Source: an uncultured Roseburia sp. | GTDB taxonomy: Bacteria; Bacillota_A; Clostridia; Lachnospirales; Lachnospiraceae | Length of the DNA stretch: 38,549 nt | Assembly: GCA_900753715.1 (NCBI GenBank) | Contig: CAAEAE010000107.1 | Coordinates: forward strand, 1 to 38,549 | Reading direction: 5' to 3' | Part shown: piece after piece, positions 18,539-26,813 of the stretch | Position numbering within the stretch: position 1 is the first letter of the stretch | Layout of the letters: each line of letters starts with the position of its first letter | Translations under genes and position numbers: made by a program | The notes under the pieces: model-generated | What the model saw: the letters and a program-made list of their open reading frames with translations, nothing else | What the model was told of the DNA's origin: nothing | The model's database searches: none

Positions 18539-18718
18539 TTAGTCCTGAGGAATAATCTCTTTCTTGTTGTATGAGCCACAGTTCTTGCAAACTCTATGAG
18601 GCATCATCAACTCTCCACATTTGCTGCATTTTACTAATGCCGGAGCAGTCATCTTCCAGTTTGCTCTTCTCTTATCTCTTCTTCCTTTAGAAGATTTGTT
18701 CTTTGGACAAATTGACAT
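18539..18718 (-). CDS. rpmF: 50S ribosomal protein L32
   Basis: A 59-residue basic protein of the large ribosomal subunit. It starts MSICPKNKSSKGRRDKRRAN and carries the zinc-ribbon cysteine pairs CSKC and CKNC, so it is the zinc-binding form. AAGGAGG lies 9 bases before the ATG, a near-ideal site matching its high expression. It begins 4 bases after the DUF177 stop, the conserved DUF177-rpmF pair, and ends before a strong hairpin. Confidence 0.97.
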   Translation of the reverse strand: MSICPKNKSSKGRRDKRRANWKMTAPALVKCSKCGELMMPHRVCKNCGSYNKKEIIPQD

Positions 18719-18722
18719 TTAC

Positions 18723-19247
18723 TTACACCTCCTTAAACTTATTAAAGACATCTTGGATTGCTGCCATTCTTGGATCCAGTTCTGTTCTCTGGCAGCCGCA
18801 GTCACCCTTGTTCAGGTTCTTTCCGCATACTTTGCAAATTCCCTTGCAATCTTCATTGCACAGAACTTTCATCGGCCAGTTCACCAAAATCTCTCCATAG
18901 ATAAGTCTATCTACATCCAGATGAAATCCAATCAGGTAGTCACTATCTTCCATTTCTTCTTCATCGGCTTCTGTTTCCTGTAACGGAATCTTCTTGTCGA
19001 TGACAAAATGAATGTCGGTGAAAACATCTTCCAGACAACGGCCACACGGAATTACAACCTGCACATCACCTTCCCCGTTCACAAGCAGATGCTTGTTCTC
19101 CTGGTTGGTAATGGTAAGCTTCACCGGCGCCTTTCTGGTAATCGGGAACTCGCCCAGCTTTGATACAAACGATTCTTTCTCAATGGGAACCTCTTTTGTA
19201 ACTTCCTTGTTCTCACAGGATAAAATGTCTGAAATATCTAACATCAT
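18723..19247 (-). CDS. DUF177 (YceD-like) protein
   Basis: The 174-residue protein belongs to the YceD/DUF177 family found upstream of rpmF across bacteria and plants; work on plant and bacterial homologues links it to 23S rRNA accumulation. The central CGRCLEDVF and the C-terminal cysteine cluster (CNEDCKGICKVCG, then GDCGC) look like a metal-binding ribbon. ATG 19247 has GGAG 6 bases upstream; ATG 19244 is an adjacent alternative. It is driven by a consensus promoter and is translated directly ahead of L32. Confidence 0.93.
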   Translation of the reverse strand: MMLDISDILSCENKEVTKEVPIEKESFVSKLGEFPITRKAPVKLTITNQENKHLLVNGEGDVQVVIPCGRCLEDVFTDIHFVIDKKIPLQETEADEEEMEDSDYLIGFHLDVDRLIYGEILVNWPMKVLCNEDCKGICKVCGKNLNKGDCGCQRTELDPRMAAIQDVFNKFKEV

Positions 19248-19283
19248 GGCTTTCTCCAATCATATTGGTCTTCCCGCGGTTTC

Positions 19284-19323
19284 ACACCTAAACAATTATA
19301 CATAGGTGTCCCTGATTTGTCAA
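19284..19323 (-). promoter_or_regulatory. Consensus promoter of DUF177-rpmF with an inverted repeat on its -10
   Basis: On the reverse strand TTGACA (19318-19323), exactly 17 bp, and TATAAT (19295-19300) give a perfect sigma-70-type promoter. A perfect 7-bp inverted repeat (ACACCTA 19284-19290, TAGGTGT 19303-19309, 12 bp between) is centred on the -10 box, the usual place for a repressor operator. The promoter is certain by sequence; operator function is inference. Confidence 0.88.
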
Positions 19324-19349
19324 TATTTTCTTTCAAAAATTTCGACAGA

Positions 19350-20540
19350 TTATTTTACTAATGCTACGGTTTCTCTTGCGATTGCAAGCTCCTCGTTTGT
19401 CGGGATAACGCAGACTTTTACTTTGGAGTCAGCACCGGAGATTACTTTCTCCTCACCGCGTACTTCGTTTGCTTCCTCATCTACGGTTACACCCAGGTAT
19501 CCAAGGTATGCAAGCACTTTTCCGCGCACCAGCTTTGTGTTCTCACCGATTCCGGCGGTAAAGGTAATGGCATCTACACCGTTCATTGCTGCAACGTAAG
19601 AACCGATGTATTTTGCCACGCGGTAGCAGAATACTTCTATTGCATTGATTGCAAGCTCATTTCCCTCATTGTAACCAGCCTCTAAATCACGGAAGTCAGA
19701 GGAAAGACGGGATAATCCCTGTACACCGGACTTCTTATTTAATACGTTCATAACACCTTCGATGTCCAAGTTCTCTTTCTTTGCGATGAACTCCATGATT
19801 GCCGGGTCGATATCTCCGGAACGGGTTCCCATTACAAGTCCCTCAAGCGGGGTTAATCCCATGGAGGTGTCCACACATTTGCCATTTTCTACTGCACTGA
19901 TGGAAGCACCGTTTCCAAGATGTGCTACGATAATCTTGGAGTTATTTAAGTCGAGTCCTAAGAACTCTGCGGTTCTCTTGGATACGAAGCTGTGGCTGGG
20001 TCCGTGGAAACCGTATCTTCTCACTTTGTATTTCTCATAATATTCGTATGGCAGTCCGTAAAGGTATGCTTTCTTCGGCATTGTCTGATGGAACGCAGTA
20101 TCAAATACGCCAACCATCGGTACGTTCGGCATCAGTTCCTTGCAGGCATTGATTCCGATTAAGTTTGCCGGATTATGAAGCGGTGCAAGGTCGTTGCACT
20201 CTTCGATTGTTGCAAGTACTTCCGGTGTTAAAACGGTAGAAGATGCAAACTTCTCACCGCCGTGTACGACACGATGACCAACTGCATCGATTTCAGAAAG
20301 GCTTGCAATTGCTCCTGATTTTGGATTTACAAGCGCATCAAGAACCATCTGGATTGCCTGTTTATGTGTCGGCATAGCTGCTTCTGTAATCTCTTTGTCA
20401 AGACCTGCCTTCTGGTATACTAATCTTCCGTCGATTCCGATTCTCTCGCACAGACCTTTTGCAAGTACTGCCTCACTGTCAGAATCAATCAACTGGTATT
20501 TCAGTGAAGAACTTCCACAATTAATAACTAATACGTTCAT
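19350..20540 (-). CDS. ackA: Acetate kinase
   Basis: Interconverts acetyl-phosphate + ADP and acetate + ATP, the ATP-forming last step of acetate fermentation. The 396-residue protein has the full family pattern: NVLVINCGSSSLKYQL at the N-terminus, HRVVHGGE, FDTAFHQTMP, RYGFHGPSH, AHLGNGAS, GTRSGDIDP and FTAGIGENT. ATG 20540 is set by GGAGG 5 bases upstream. The longer reading to 20621 covers the promoter. The usual partner pta is not next to it; upstream is the divergent tmcAL. DUF177 follows downstream with its own promoter, and I see no clear terminator between them. Confidence 0.98.
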   Translation of the reverse strand: MNVLVINCGSSSLKYQLIDSDSEAVLAKGLCERIGIDGRLVYQKAGLDKEITEAAMPTHKQAIQMVLDALVNPKSGAIASLSEIDAVGHRVVHGGEKFASSTVLTPEVLATIEECNDLAPLHNPANLIGINACKELMPNVPMVGVFDTAFHQTMPKKAYLYGLPYEYYEKYKVRRYGFHGPSHSFVSKRTAEFLGLDLNNSKIIVAHLGNGASISAVENGKCVDTSMGLTPLEGLVMGTRSGDIDPAIMEFIAKKENLDIEGVMNVLNKKSGVQGLSRLSSDFRDLEAGYNEGNELAINAIEVFCYRVAKYIGSYVAAMNGVDAITFTAGIGENTKLVRGKVLAYLGYLGVTVDEEANEVRGEEKVISGADSKVKVCVIPTNEELAIARETVALVK

Positions 20541-20592
20541 AATTTCCTCCAATCTATTGTACAGTCCGTCTATCCGGGCCGCATATATCTTT

Positions 20593-20621
20593 AGTATACG
20601 CTCAATCGCCTTTAGAAACAA
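20593..20621 (-). promoter_or_regulatory. ackA promoter
   Basis: On the reverse strand TTGTTT (20616-20621), 17 bp, TATACT (20593-20598). The leader to the ackA ATG is about 45 bases. Between this and the tmcAL promoter (20622-20715) lies A/T-rich DNA with only a loose inverted repeat. Confidence 0.75.
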
Positions 20622-20715
20622 GCCACTTTTTCCCTGTTTGCTGTACTAAATGAAAAACAGCCTGCTAAATTTTTAACGTTATTTTTTTAACAGGCGGCTT
20701 CTTTTTGCTGTATGA

Positions 20716-20744
20716 TTGCAAGCTCTTCCGGGAAATGCTATGAT
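20716..20744 (+). promoter_or_regulatory. tmcAL promoter
   Basis: TTGCAA (20716-20721), 17 bp, TATGAT (20739-20744), with TGC before the -10 making it an extended -10. Transcription from about 20751 shows that the upstream in-frame start (20716) cannot be used. Confidence 0.68.
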
Positions 20745-20775
20745 AAACAGTACCAACGGCAGAAAGGACACACCC

Positions 20776-22086
20776 ATGAAAACAATCGGCATTATCGCAG
20801 AATACAATCCCTTCCACAACGGACACGCATATCAGATTTCCCATGTCAAAAAGACGCTTGGCGCTGACTATGTGGTTGTCGCAATGAGCGGCGATTTTGT
20901 GCAGCGGGGTGCTCCCGCCATCCTTGATAAATATACCCGCTCCCGCATGGCATTATCCTGCGGCGCTGATTTGGTGCTTGAGCTTCCGCTCTGTTTTGCA
21001 ACCTCCTCTGCGGAAGATTTTGCAATGGCAGGCGTGACGTTATTCGACCATCTTGGCATTACAGATGGCATCTGTTTTGGTGCAGAGACAACGAATCTCG
21101 CACTTCTTAACGATATCGCAGCCCTTCTTGCAGAGGAACCGGACGCTTACCGAAGTGCACTTTCTTCCTATATAAAAGAAGGACTCACCTTTCCAGCTGC
21201 AAGAACCCGTGCCCTGACAGACTGCCTTTGTGCAGTCAATAATAAAACTACAAACATCAGTATTTTAACAGAGCTTCTCTCTTCCCCGAATAACATTCTT
21301 GCCATCGAATACCTAAAGGCAATCAAAAGACGCCACTCTGCCTTAACGCCTTTTCTGCTTCCAAGGGAAGGTGCGGGCTACCACGACACCTCACTTCCGG
21401 GGAAAGCGCCCACCACTCTCACGGCAAATGCCTCCGCCACCGCAATACGGCAGGCACTTTTAAAAACCCCGGATGCCTCCAGCTTAAATGCCCTTTCACC
21501 AGTGCTGCCACTTGCCGCTTTTTCGTTGTTAGAAGAGGCACTCTCTGTTTACCCACCAGTCACCGAAAATGATTTTTCCCAAATTTTAGGCTACCTGCTT
21601 TTATCCGGCGCGGCACGGGATAAGGATTTTTTCTCGGAATTTGCGGACTGCAATGCCGATATTTCGAGACGCATCTGCGCTCTCATTTCTTCCTACCGCG
21701 ATTTTAAGAGTTTTACCGAAGAAATCAAAAGCCGTGACATTACCTACACCAGGGTCGCGCGGATTTTAACCCACATTCTGCTCTCCGTTACAAAAGACGA
21801 TGTTGCGCAGGCAAAATCCTTAGACTACATTCCATATCTTCGGATGCTCGGTTTTCGTAAGGATGCTGCCCCGTTATTGTCCGCCATCAAAAAAAATGCA
21901 GATGTTCCGCTTATTTCCAGGCTTTCAGACGCAAGGCCTGACGCACAAAAAAATATCCTCTCCCAAAACGCATTTCACGTCTTGGAAAAGGATATTTTTG
22001 CCGCTGATTTGTATACACAGGTTCGCTCACGCGGGTCCGTAAATACTTTCCGCAGCGAATATGCCATGCCAATTGTAATCGTCTGA
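20776..22086 (+). CDS. tmcAL: tRNA(Met) cytidine acetate ligase (YlbM family)
   Basis: TmcAL uses ATP and acetate to acetylate the wobble cytidine of elongator tRNA-Met (established for B. subtilis). The 436-residue protein starts MKTIGIIAEYNPFHNGH, with the HxGH nucleotidyltransferase motif at 14-17. MSGDFVQRGAPAI and ICFGAET are family signatures. ATG 20776 has AAAGGA 7 bases upstream. The gene is divergent from ackA, whose product makes acetate and ATP, the two substrates. Its stop is 2 bases from the stop of the convergent formyltransferase gene. Confidence 0.92.
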   Translation: MKTIGIIAEYNPFHNGHAYQISHVKKTLGADYVVVAMSGDFVQRGAPAILDKYTRSRMALSCGADLVLELPLCFATSSAEDFAMAGVTLFDHLGITDGICFGAETTNLALLNDIAALLAEEPDAYRSALSSYIKEGLTFPAARTRALTDCLCAVNNKTTNISILTELLSSPNNILAIEYLKAIKRRHSALTPFLLPREGAGYHDTSLPGKAPTTLTANASATAIRQALLKTPDASSLNALSPVLPLAAFSLLEEALSVYPPVTENDFSQILGYLLLSGAARDKDFFSEFADCNADISRRICALISSYRDFKSFTEEIKSRDITYTRVARILTHILLSVTKDDVAQAKSLDYIPYLRMLGFRKDAAPLLSAIKKNADVPLISRLSDARPDAQKNILSQNAFHVLEKDIFAADLYTQVRSRGSVNTFRSEYAMPIVIV

Positions 22087-22088
22087 TT

Positions 22089-23267
22089 CTAGTGGTGGAA
22101 CAGACGGATTCCGGTAAATGCCATTACCATGTCATACTTGTTGCAGGTCTCAATAACATTGTCATCACGGATGGAACCGCCCGGCTCTGCAACATATTTG
22201 ACACCGCTTCTATGTGCGCGCTCGATGTTGTCTCCAAACGGGAAGAACGCATCAGAGCCAAGCGCTACATCTGTATTTTTATCTAACCATGCTCTCTTTT
22301 CTTCTCTGGTAAATACTTCCGGCTTTTCTTTAAAGATATGCTCCCATGCTCCGTCTGCAAGTACATCCATGTAATCCTCGCCGATGTAAAGGTCAATCGC
22401 ATTGTCGCGGTCTGCACGGCGGATGTTATCCAAAAACGGCAGATTTAAAACCTTCGGAGCCTGACGCAGCCACCAGTTATCAGCCTTGGAGCCTGCCAGT
22501 CTGGTACAGTGGATTCTGGACTGCTGTCCGGCACCGATACCGATTGCCTGTCCACCCTTTACATAGCATACGGAATTGGACTGGGTATATTTTAAGGTAA
22601 TCATTGCAATTGCAAGGTCAATCTTGGCAGATTCTGGAAGTTCCTTGTTCTCTGTCACGATATTCTCAAAGAAATGTTCATCAATGACAAGCTCATTTCT
22701 TCCCTGCTCAAAGGTGATACCGAATACTTCCTTGTGCTCGATTGGTGCCGGAACGTAATTGGGGTCAATCTCGATGACATTGTAATTTCCGTTTTTCTTA
22801 GCCTTTAAGATTTCAAGTGCCTCGTCGGTGTAGCCCGGTGCAATCACACCATCGGAAACCTCACGCTTGATGACAAGTGCGGTCTCTTTATCGCAGACAT
22901 CGGAAAGAGAGATAAAATCACCAAAGGAGGACATACGGTCTGCTCCTCTTGCACGGATATACGCATTTGCAATCGGGGTAAATTCCACATCCATATCGTC
23001 CACCCAGTAAATTTTGCGTTCTACTTCGCTGAGCGGAAGTCCAACTGCTGCGCCGGCAGGAGAAACATGCTTAAAAGAGGTTGCTGCCGGAAGTCCGGTT
23101 GCTCTCTTTAACTCTTTGACAAGCTGCCAGCCGTTAAAGGCATCTAAGAAGTTGATATAACCCGGTTTGCCATTTAATACCTTAATCGGGAGTTCCCCTT
23201 CTTCCATATAAATGCGGGATGGTTTCTGGTTTGGGTTACAGCCGTATTTTAACTCTAATTCTTTCAT
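22089..23267 (-). CDS. Stand-alone AICAR formyltransferase (PurH C-terminal half)
   Basis: Transfers a formyl group from 10-formyl-tetrahydrofolate to AICAR, the ninth step to IMP. The 392-residue protein aligns only with the formyltransferase half of PurH: LKYGCNPNQKPSRIY at the start, the catalytic Lys-His pair in SFKHVSPAG (66-67), and IGIGAGQQSRIHCTRLAG. The roughly 200-residue IMP cyclohydrolase (MGS-like) domain that usually precedes it is absent. The missing activity is supplied by the PurO-like gene directly upstream, 21 bases away. AAAGGA lies about 7 bases before the ATG. Confidence 0.93.
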   Translation of the reverse strand: MKELELKYGCNPNQKPSRIYMEEGELPIKVLNGKPGYINFLDAFNGWQLVKELKRATGLPAATSFKHVSPAGAAVGLPLSEVERKIYWVDDMDVEFTPIANAYIRARGADRMSSFGDFISLSDVCDKETALVIKREVSDGVIAPGYTDEALEILKAKKNGNYNVIEIDPNYVPAPIEHKEVFGITFEQGRNELVIDEHFFENIVTENKELPESAKIDLAIAMITLKYTQSNSVCYVKGGQAIGIGAGQQSRIHCTRLAGSKADNWWLRQAPKVLNLPFLDNIRRADRDNAIDLYIGEDYMDVLADGAWEHIFKEKPEVFTREEKRAWLDKNTDVALGSDAFFPFGDNIERAHRSGVKYVAEPGGSIRDDNVIETCNKYDMVMAFTGIRLFHH

Positions 23268-23288
23268 CGCTTTATCCTTTCTGCGCTC

Positions 23289-24002
23289 TTATACGTTCTT
23301 ATTTACGATTCTGGTCTCATAGGTTCCATCTTCAATATTGATGTAACGTACAAAAAGGGAAACCTTATTGTCCTCATTGAGGTTGTTCCAGACGAGATTT
23401 GTAAAGCTGTCAATATCACCATTGATATCTACAAGTGTCGGTTCTCCTTCAAAGCTTGGCAGAGGATTGCCGTCTCCCATGTAGGTGTGAATGAAATGTC
23501 CTTCTCCTGCTACCGGATTCTCATAGGCAAAAGTGTAACGGTTGCAGGCATCCGGATTACCGTTATTGCTCTTTAAAATAGACATTGCATAGTTGAACTT
23601 ACCCTTTTCAATGTGCATGATACCGGAAATTCTCGGGGTATAGTTGGGTGCATCCGGCTCAAATTCTCTTGTACGCAGTGCCTGTTCAAAGGTCTGCTGT
23701 TTATCCATCAGTTCATAGATGGTATCGGTCTGGTCTCCGTTGGTTACAATTGTCTTGTTTCCTAATACACGTACCGGTGCATAGATGATAAGGCTCGGAT
23801 CGGTAAGTTTGGACGGGTCAAACGCCTGTGTGCGGATTCCCTCTCCATCCTCTACAAATACACGGTTCCGGCTGTTCTCGCTTCTTCCCATAATGAAATA
23901 CGCGGTAACTGCATATTTTCCGTCCGCAGATTTGCCGATTACGATTCCTCTGCCCGGATATGCGTTTCCGGAAAGTTCTTTCTTCAATGACATCTGTTCC
24001 AT
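23289..24002 (-). CDS. IMP cyclohydrolase, PurO-like
   Basis: The 237-residue protein resembles the IMP cyclohydrolase family first described as archaeal PurO. The N-terminal YPGRGIVIGKSADGKYAVTA segment, then YFIMGRSENSRNRVF, and the central YAPVRVLGNKTIVTNGDQTD are what I recognise. It should close FAICAR to IMP, the last step of purine synthesis. It is unrelated to the PurH cyclohydrolase domain. Pairing with the formyltransferase gene on the same transcript supports the call. AGGAGG lies about 7 bases before ATG 24002. Assignment rests on family resemblance and neighbourhood. Confidence 0.88.
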   Translation of the reverse strand: MEQMSLKKELSGNAYPGRGIVIGKSADGKYAVTAYFIMGRSENSRNRVFVEDGEGIRTQAFDPSKLTDPSLIIYAPVRVLGNKTIVTNGDQTDTIYELMDKQQTFEQALRTREFEPDAPNYTPRISGIMHIEKGKFNYAMSILKSNNGNPDACNRYTFAYENPVAGEGHFIHTYMGDGNPLPSFEGEPTLVDINGDIDSFTNLVWNNLNEDNKVSLFVRYINIEDGTYETRIVNKNV

Positions 24003-24040
24003 TGACCATTCCTCCTGATTTTTTGTTCATAATTCCATCC

Positions 24041-24059
24041 GAAGTTTCGCAGAAACTTC
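24041..24059 (-). repeat. Small perfect hairpin in the purO leader
   Basis: GAAGTTTC (24041-24048) and GAAACTTC (24052-24059) with a 3-base loop form an 8-bp perfect inverted repeat. It abuts the large palindrome at 24060 and lies 39 bases upstream of the purO ATG. No T run follows, so it is not a terminator. Confidence 0.85.
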
Positions 24060-24108
24060 AAAATAAGTTCTGTCAAGTTTATCTTATAAACTTGACAGAA
24101 CTTATTTT
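24060..24108. repeat. 23-bp perfect palindrome overlapping the purO promoter
   Basis: The arms 24060-24082 and 24086-24108 are perfectly complementary with a 3-base centre. They are A/T-rich (about five G/C per arm) with a core TTCTGTCAAGTTTAT. As RNA it could be a bidirectional terminator for the glycosyltransferase unit. As DNA it overlaps the predicted purO -10 box. It holds no gene. Confidence 0.9.
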
Positions 24109-24132
24109 ATCATGCGCATATTTATTTTACAA
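24104..24132 (-). promoter_or_regulatory. Probable promoter of the purO-formyltransferase operon
   Basis: On the reverse strand TTGTAA (24127-24132), 17 bp, TAAAAT (24104-24109), with TGA before the -10 (extended -10). The start would be near 24097, inside the right arm of the 49-bp palindrome. The remaining 24133-24189 is A/T-rich with nothing recognised. No purine riboswitch was recognised. Confidence 0.6.
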
Positions 24133-24189
24133 CCGAACTTCCTTATTAGCCTCATGAATTTATTTACTAGGTTTTATTAGCATTACTTA

Positions 24190-25422
24190 TTATTTTAACA
24201 AATCCGCCAGAAACCTCGCTCTTTTTTCCCAGATATGGAATTTTTTTGCACAGGCATATCCACAGTCTGCAATCTCCTGCAACTGCTTCGGATGGCTTAA
24301 GAGTTCCCGCACAAGCTGTGGCAATTCTTCAATGGCATCTAAAGAATAAAATACAAGTTCTTTTTTATCCCCAAACAGTTCCCGCAAGTAATCATTGCCA
24401 TCTGTGAGTGCCACGGATTTCTGTAACATTGCGGTAAAAATGCGGTCGTGTGCGCCGTTTTGAAACCACGGCAGGACATTTAAGGAAATCTTTCCCTGCA
24501 GCGTCGCGCTCACACATGCCGCAGAATCCACCATTTTTCCGGTCACCGCTGGATGTCCCTTTTTCTCCTTTAAATATTCCCAGCCTTCTCCCACTACCAG
24601 CATTTTGATGTCCGCATCCGCGAGCCGCTCTACAATCTGCGCCCGGCTTTTTGCCCGCGCCCAGATATCAACAAACGCCGTTCCCGCCATCGCCGAACAA
24701 AGCTCTGCCTCCGGTACATCCCCGAGTTCGTTCCGGATATGTTCCTCCATCACCGCTTCTATCCGCCGCTTCGGGTGTGTAAGCACATCTTCCATGATTT
24801 CCCGGTAAAAAGTGCGGTACTCTGCATCCGCCGCATCCACCCTGCGCTCAATCTCTTCCACCGTCACATGGTTTCCGGTAAACACAAGGTCATACTCTCT
24901 CTCTTCAAGAGGAAGAATTTCTTCTGTAGGAAACGGTTCCTCCCAATGAAAGAGCCGGTTTCCCGCTAATGGCATAAATACGACGTGAATCTCCGGGTAA
25001 AAGCGTCTGATGTATGCGGCATGGTCACGGTCAATGCAGATAAGTGTCATTTTATCTTCATCCGGGCTTACCACATGATTTCTTCGCTCCTCTGACAGCT
25101 TTGCAAGCTTCGTATGATAATAAAGAGGATGATCCACCAGAATATTGAGACACTGCATTTCATACGTCTCCCATATCTCATGTCCATCCTCTTTGAAGAA
25201 CGGTTCCCCGCTAAGTCCTATAAAATTAAACGTTAAAAGCGCAGTTTTTCCCCGTCTGGCAAAACAGGAAAGACAAGGCACTGTCTCGTCCAGTGCCTCA
25301 TAGTCTATGAAATATGTTTCAAATCCCTGTTCTTTTAATCCTGCCGCAATCTGACCGGAGAAATAGCCCAACGTCTCCACTGCATTTTTTATCAATACAA
25401 TTCTGTCAATTTTTGCGCTCAT
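24190..25422 (-). CDS. Glycosyltransferase family protein (CgeB-like)
   Basis: The 410-residue soluble protein resembles GT-B glycosyltransferases with a CgeB/Glyco_trans_1_2 C-terminal domain. The N-terminal half has an unusual Rossmann-like fold (IVLIKNAVETLGYFSGQIA). The C-terminal half contains IKMLVVGEGWEYLK, then SLNVLPWFQNGAHDRIFTAM, the family's donor-site region, and EIADCGYACAKKFHIWEKRA near the end. The sugar and acceptor are unknown. AAAGGAA lies about 6 bases before ATG 25422. It begins 9 bases after the UPF0210 gene and is the last gene of that unit. Confidence 0.8.
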   Translation of the reverse strand: MSAKIDRIVLIKNAVETLGYFSGQIAAGLKEQGFETYFIDYEALDETVPCLSCFARRGKTALLTFNFIGLSGEPFFKEDGHEIWETYEMQCLNILVDHPLYYHTKLAKLSEERRNHVVSPDEDKMTLICIDRDHAAYIRRFYPEIHVVFMPLAGNRLFHWEEPFPTEEILPLEEREYDLVFTGNHVTVEEIERRVDAADAEYRTFYREIMEDVLTHPKRRIEAVMEEHIRNELGDVPEAELCSAMAGTAFVDIWARAKSRAQIVERLADADIKMLVVGEGWEYLKEKKGHPAVTGKMVDSAACVSATLQGKISLNVLPWFQNGAHDRIFTAMLQKSVALTDGNDYLRELFGDKKELVFYSLDAIEELPQLVRELLSHPKQLQEIADCGYACAKKFHIWEKRARFLADLLK

Positions 25423-25431
25423 AAAATTCCT

Positions 25432-26796
25432 TTAGTTCTTAAAGCTGTGAATCGGTGCCGGAATCCGTCCGGTACGGTTGACAAACGCGTCACAGGAATA
25501 CTGGTTAACCGGCATAATCGGTGCATAACCGAGCAGTCCGCCAAATTCTACGGTTTCTCCGACGCCCTTTCCGATTACCGGAATCAGGCGGACAGCCGTT
25601 GTTTTCTGGTTCACCATACCGATTGCCATCTCGTCTGCAATAATGCCGGAAATGGTTGTCGCTTTCGTGTCTCCCGGAATGGCAATCATGTCAAGTCCTA
25701 CGGAGCAGACACAGGTCATTGCCTCTAATTTCTCAAGGGTAAGTGCATTTGCCACAACCGCATCAATCATTCCCTGATCTTCGCTGACCGGAATAAATGC
25801 GCCGCTGAGTCCGCCCACATAAGAAGAAGCCATCACGCCGCCTTTTTTCACCTGGTCGTTTAACAGTGCAAGCGCCGCCGTTGTTCCCGGCGCACCCGCA
25901 TACTCAAGTCCAATCTCGCAGAGGATATCGGCTACCGAATCGCCGATTGCCGGAGTCGGTGCCAAAGAAAGGTCGATGATTCCAAACGGAATTCCAAGTC
26001 TTTTGGATGCTTCCTTTGCCACAAGCTGTCCCACGCGGGTGACCTTAAATGCGGTCTTTTTGATAGTCTCACAGAGAACCTCAAAGCTCTCGCCTCTGAC
26101 TTTCTCTAACGCTGTCTTTACAACACCCGGGCCGCTTACGCCTACGTTAATAATCGCATCTGCTTCTGTCACGCCATGGAACGCGCCAGCCATAAACGGG
26201 TTGTCATCCGGTGCGTTACAGAATACCACAAGTTTTGCACAGCCGAGAGAATCCTGCTCTTTTGTGTACTCTGCGGTTTCTTTGATAATCTCGCCCATCA
26301 GACGCACGGCATCCATGTTGATTCCGGTCTTAGTAGAGCCAAGATTTACGGAGCTGCACACAAAATCGGTTGTGGAAAGTGCCTTTGGAATAGAGCGGAT
26401 AAGATTTTCATCCGCGGCAGTCATTCCCTTGGAAACCAGTGCGGAATAGCCGCCGATAAAATTCACGCCGACTTTTTTTGCCGCGCGGTCAAGGGTCTGT
26501 GCAATCGTTGCAAAATCATCCGGTGTCTTACATGCCGCACCGCCGACTAACGCAATCGGAGTTACGGAAATTCGTTTATTGACAATCGGGATACAGTAGT
26601 TTGCCTCGATTTCTTTTCCCACTGCAACAAGGTCTTTTGCTACAGTTGTAATTTTATCATAAATTTTCTGATTCAAGCGCTCCAAATCCGAGTCAATACA
26701 GTCTAACAGGCTGATTCCAAGCGTAATCGTACGCACATCAAGATTTTCCTGCTCAATCATTTTGTTGGTCTCGTTTACCTCAAATATATTAATCAT
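25432..26796 (-). CDS. UPF0210/PFL family protein
   Basis: The 454-residue protein belongs to UPF0210 (PFL-like, DUF711), a conserved family of unknown function with a fold related to pyruvate formate-lyase-type proteins. The N-terminal [18 protein letters not shown] and the glycine-rich [20 protein letters not shown] and [15 protein letters not shown] segments identify it. It contains several cysteines (in DCIDSD, NYCIP, ACKTP and CVCSVG), but I see no C-terminal glycyl-radical motif. GGGGGT lies about 8 bases before the ATG. It follows an ACT-domain gene by 17 bases, a widely conserved pair. Confidence 0.9.
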   Translation of the reverse strand: MINIFEVNETNKMIEQENLDVRTITLGISLLDCIDSDLERLNQKIYDKITTVAKDLVAVGKEIEANYCIPIVNKRISVTPIALVGGAACKTPDDFATIAQTLDRAAKKVGVNFIGGYSALVSKGMTAADENLIRSIPKALSTTDFVCSSVNLGSTKTGINMDAVRLMGEIIKETAEYTKEQDSLGCAKLVVFCNAPDDNPFMAGAFHGVTEADAIINVGVSGPGVVKTALEKVRGESFEVLCETIKKTAFKVTRVGQLVAKEASKRLGIPFGIIDLSLAPTPAIGDSVADILCEIGLEYAGAPGTTAALALLNDQVKKGGVMASSYVGGLSGAFIPVSEDQGMIDAVVANALTLEKLEAMTCVCSVGLDMIAIPGDTKATTISGIIADEMAIGMVNQKTTAVRLIPVIGKGVGETVEFGGLLGYAPIMPVNQYSCDAFVNRTGRIPAPIHSFKN

Positions 26797-26813
26797 GTCT
26801 CTGACCCCCAGCC

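Noticed and set aside
20641..20715. Terminator or attenuator between ackA and tmcAL
   Set aside because: Only a loose, interrupted GCCTG/CAGGC inverted repeat in A/T-rich DNA; both genes transcribe away from it.
24060..24108. Purine riboswitch or T-box in front of purO
   Set aside because: The region is a simple two-arm palindrome with no multi-helix junction or conserved riboswitch core that I recognise.
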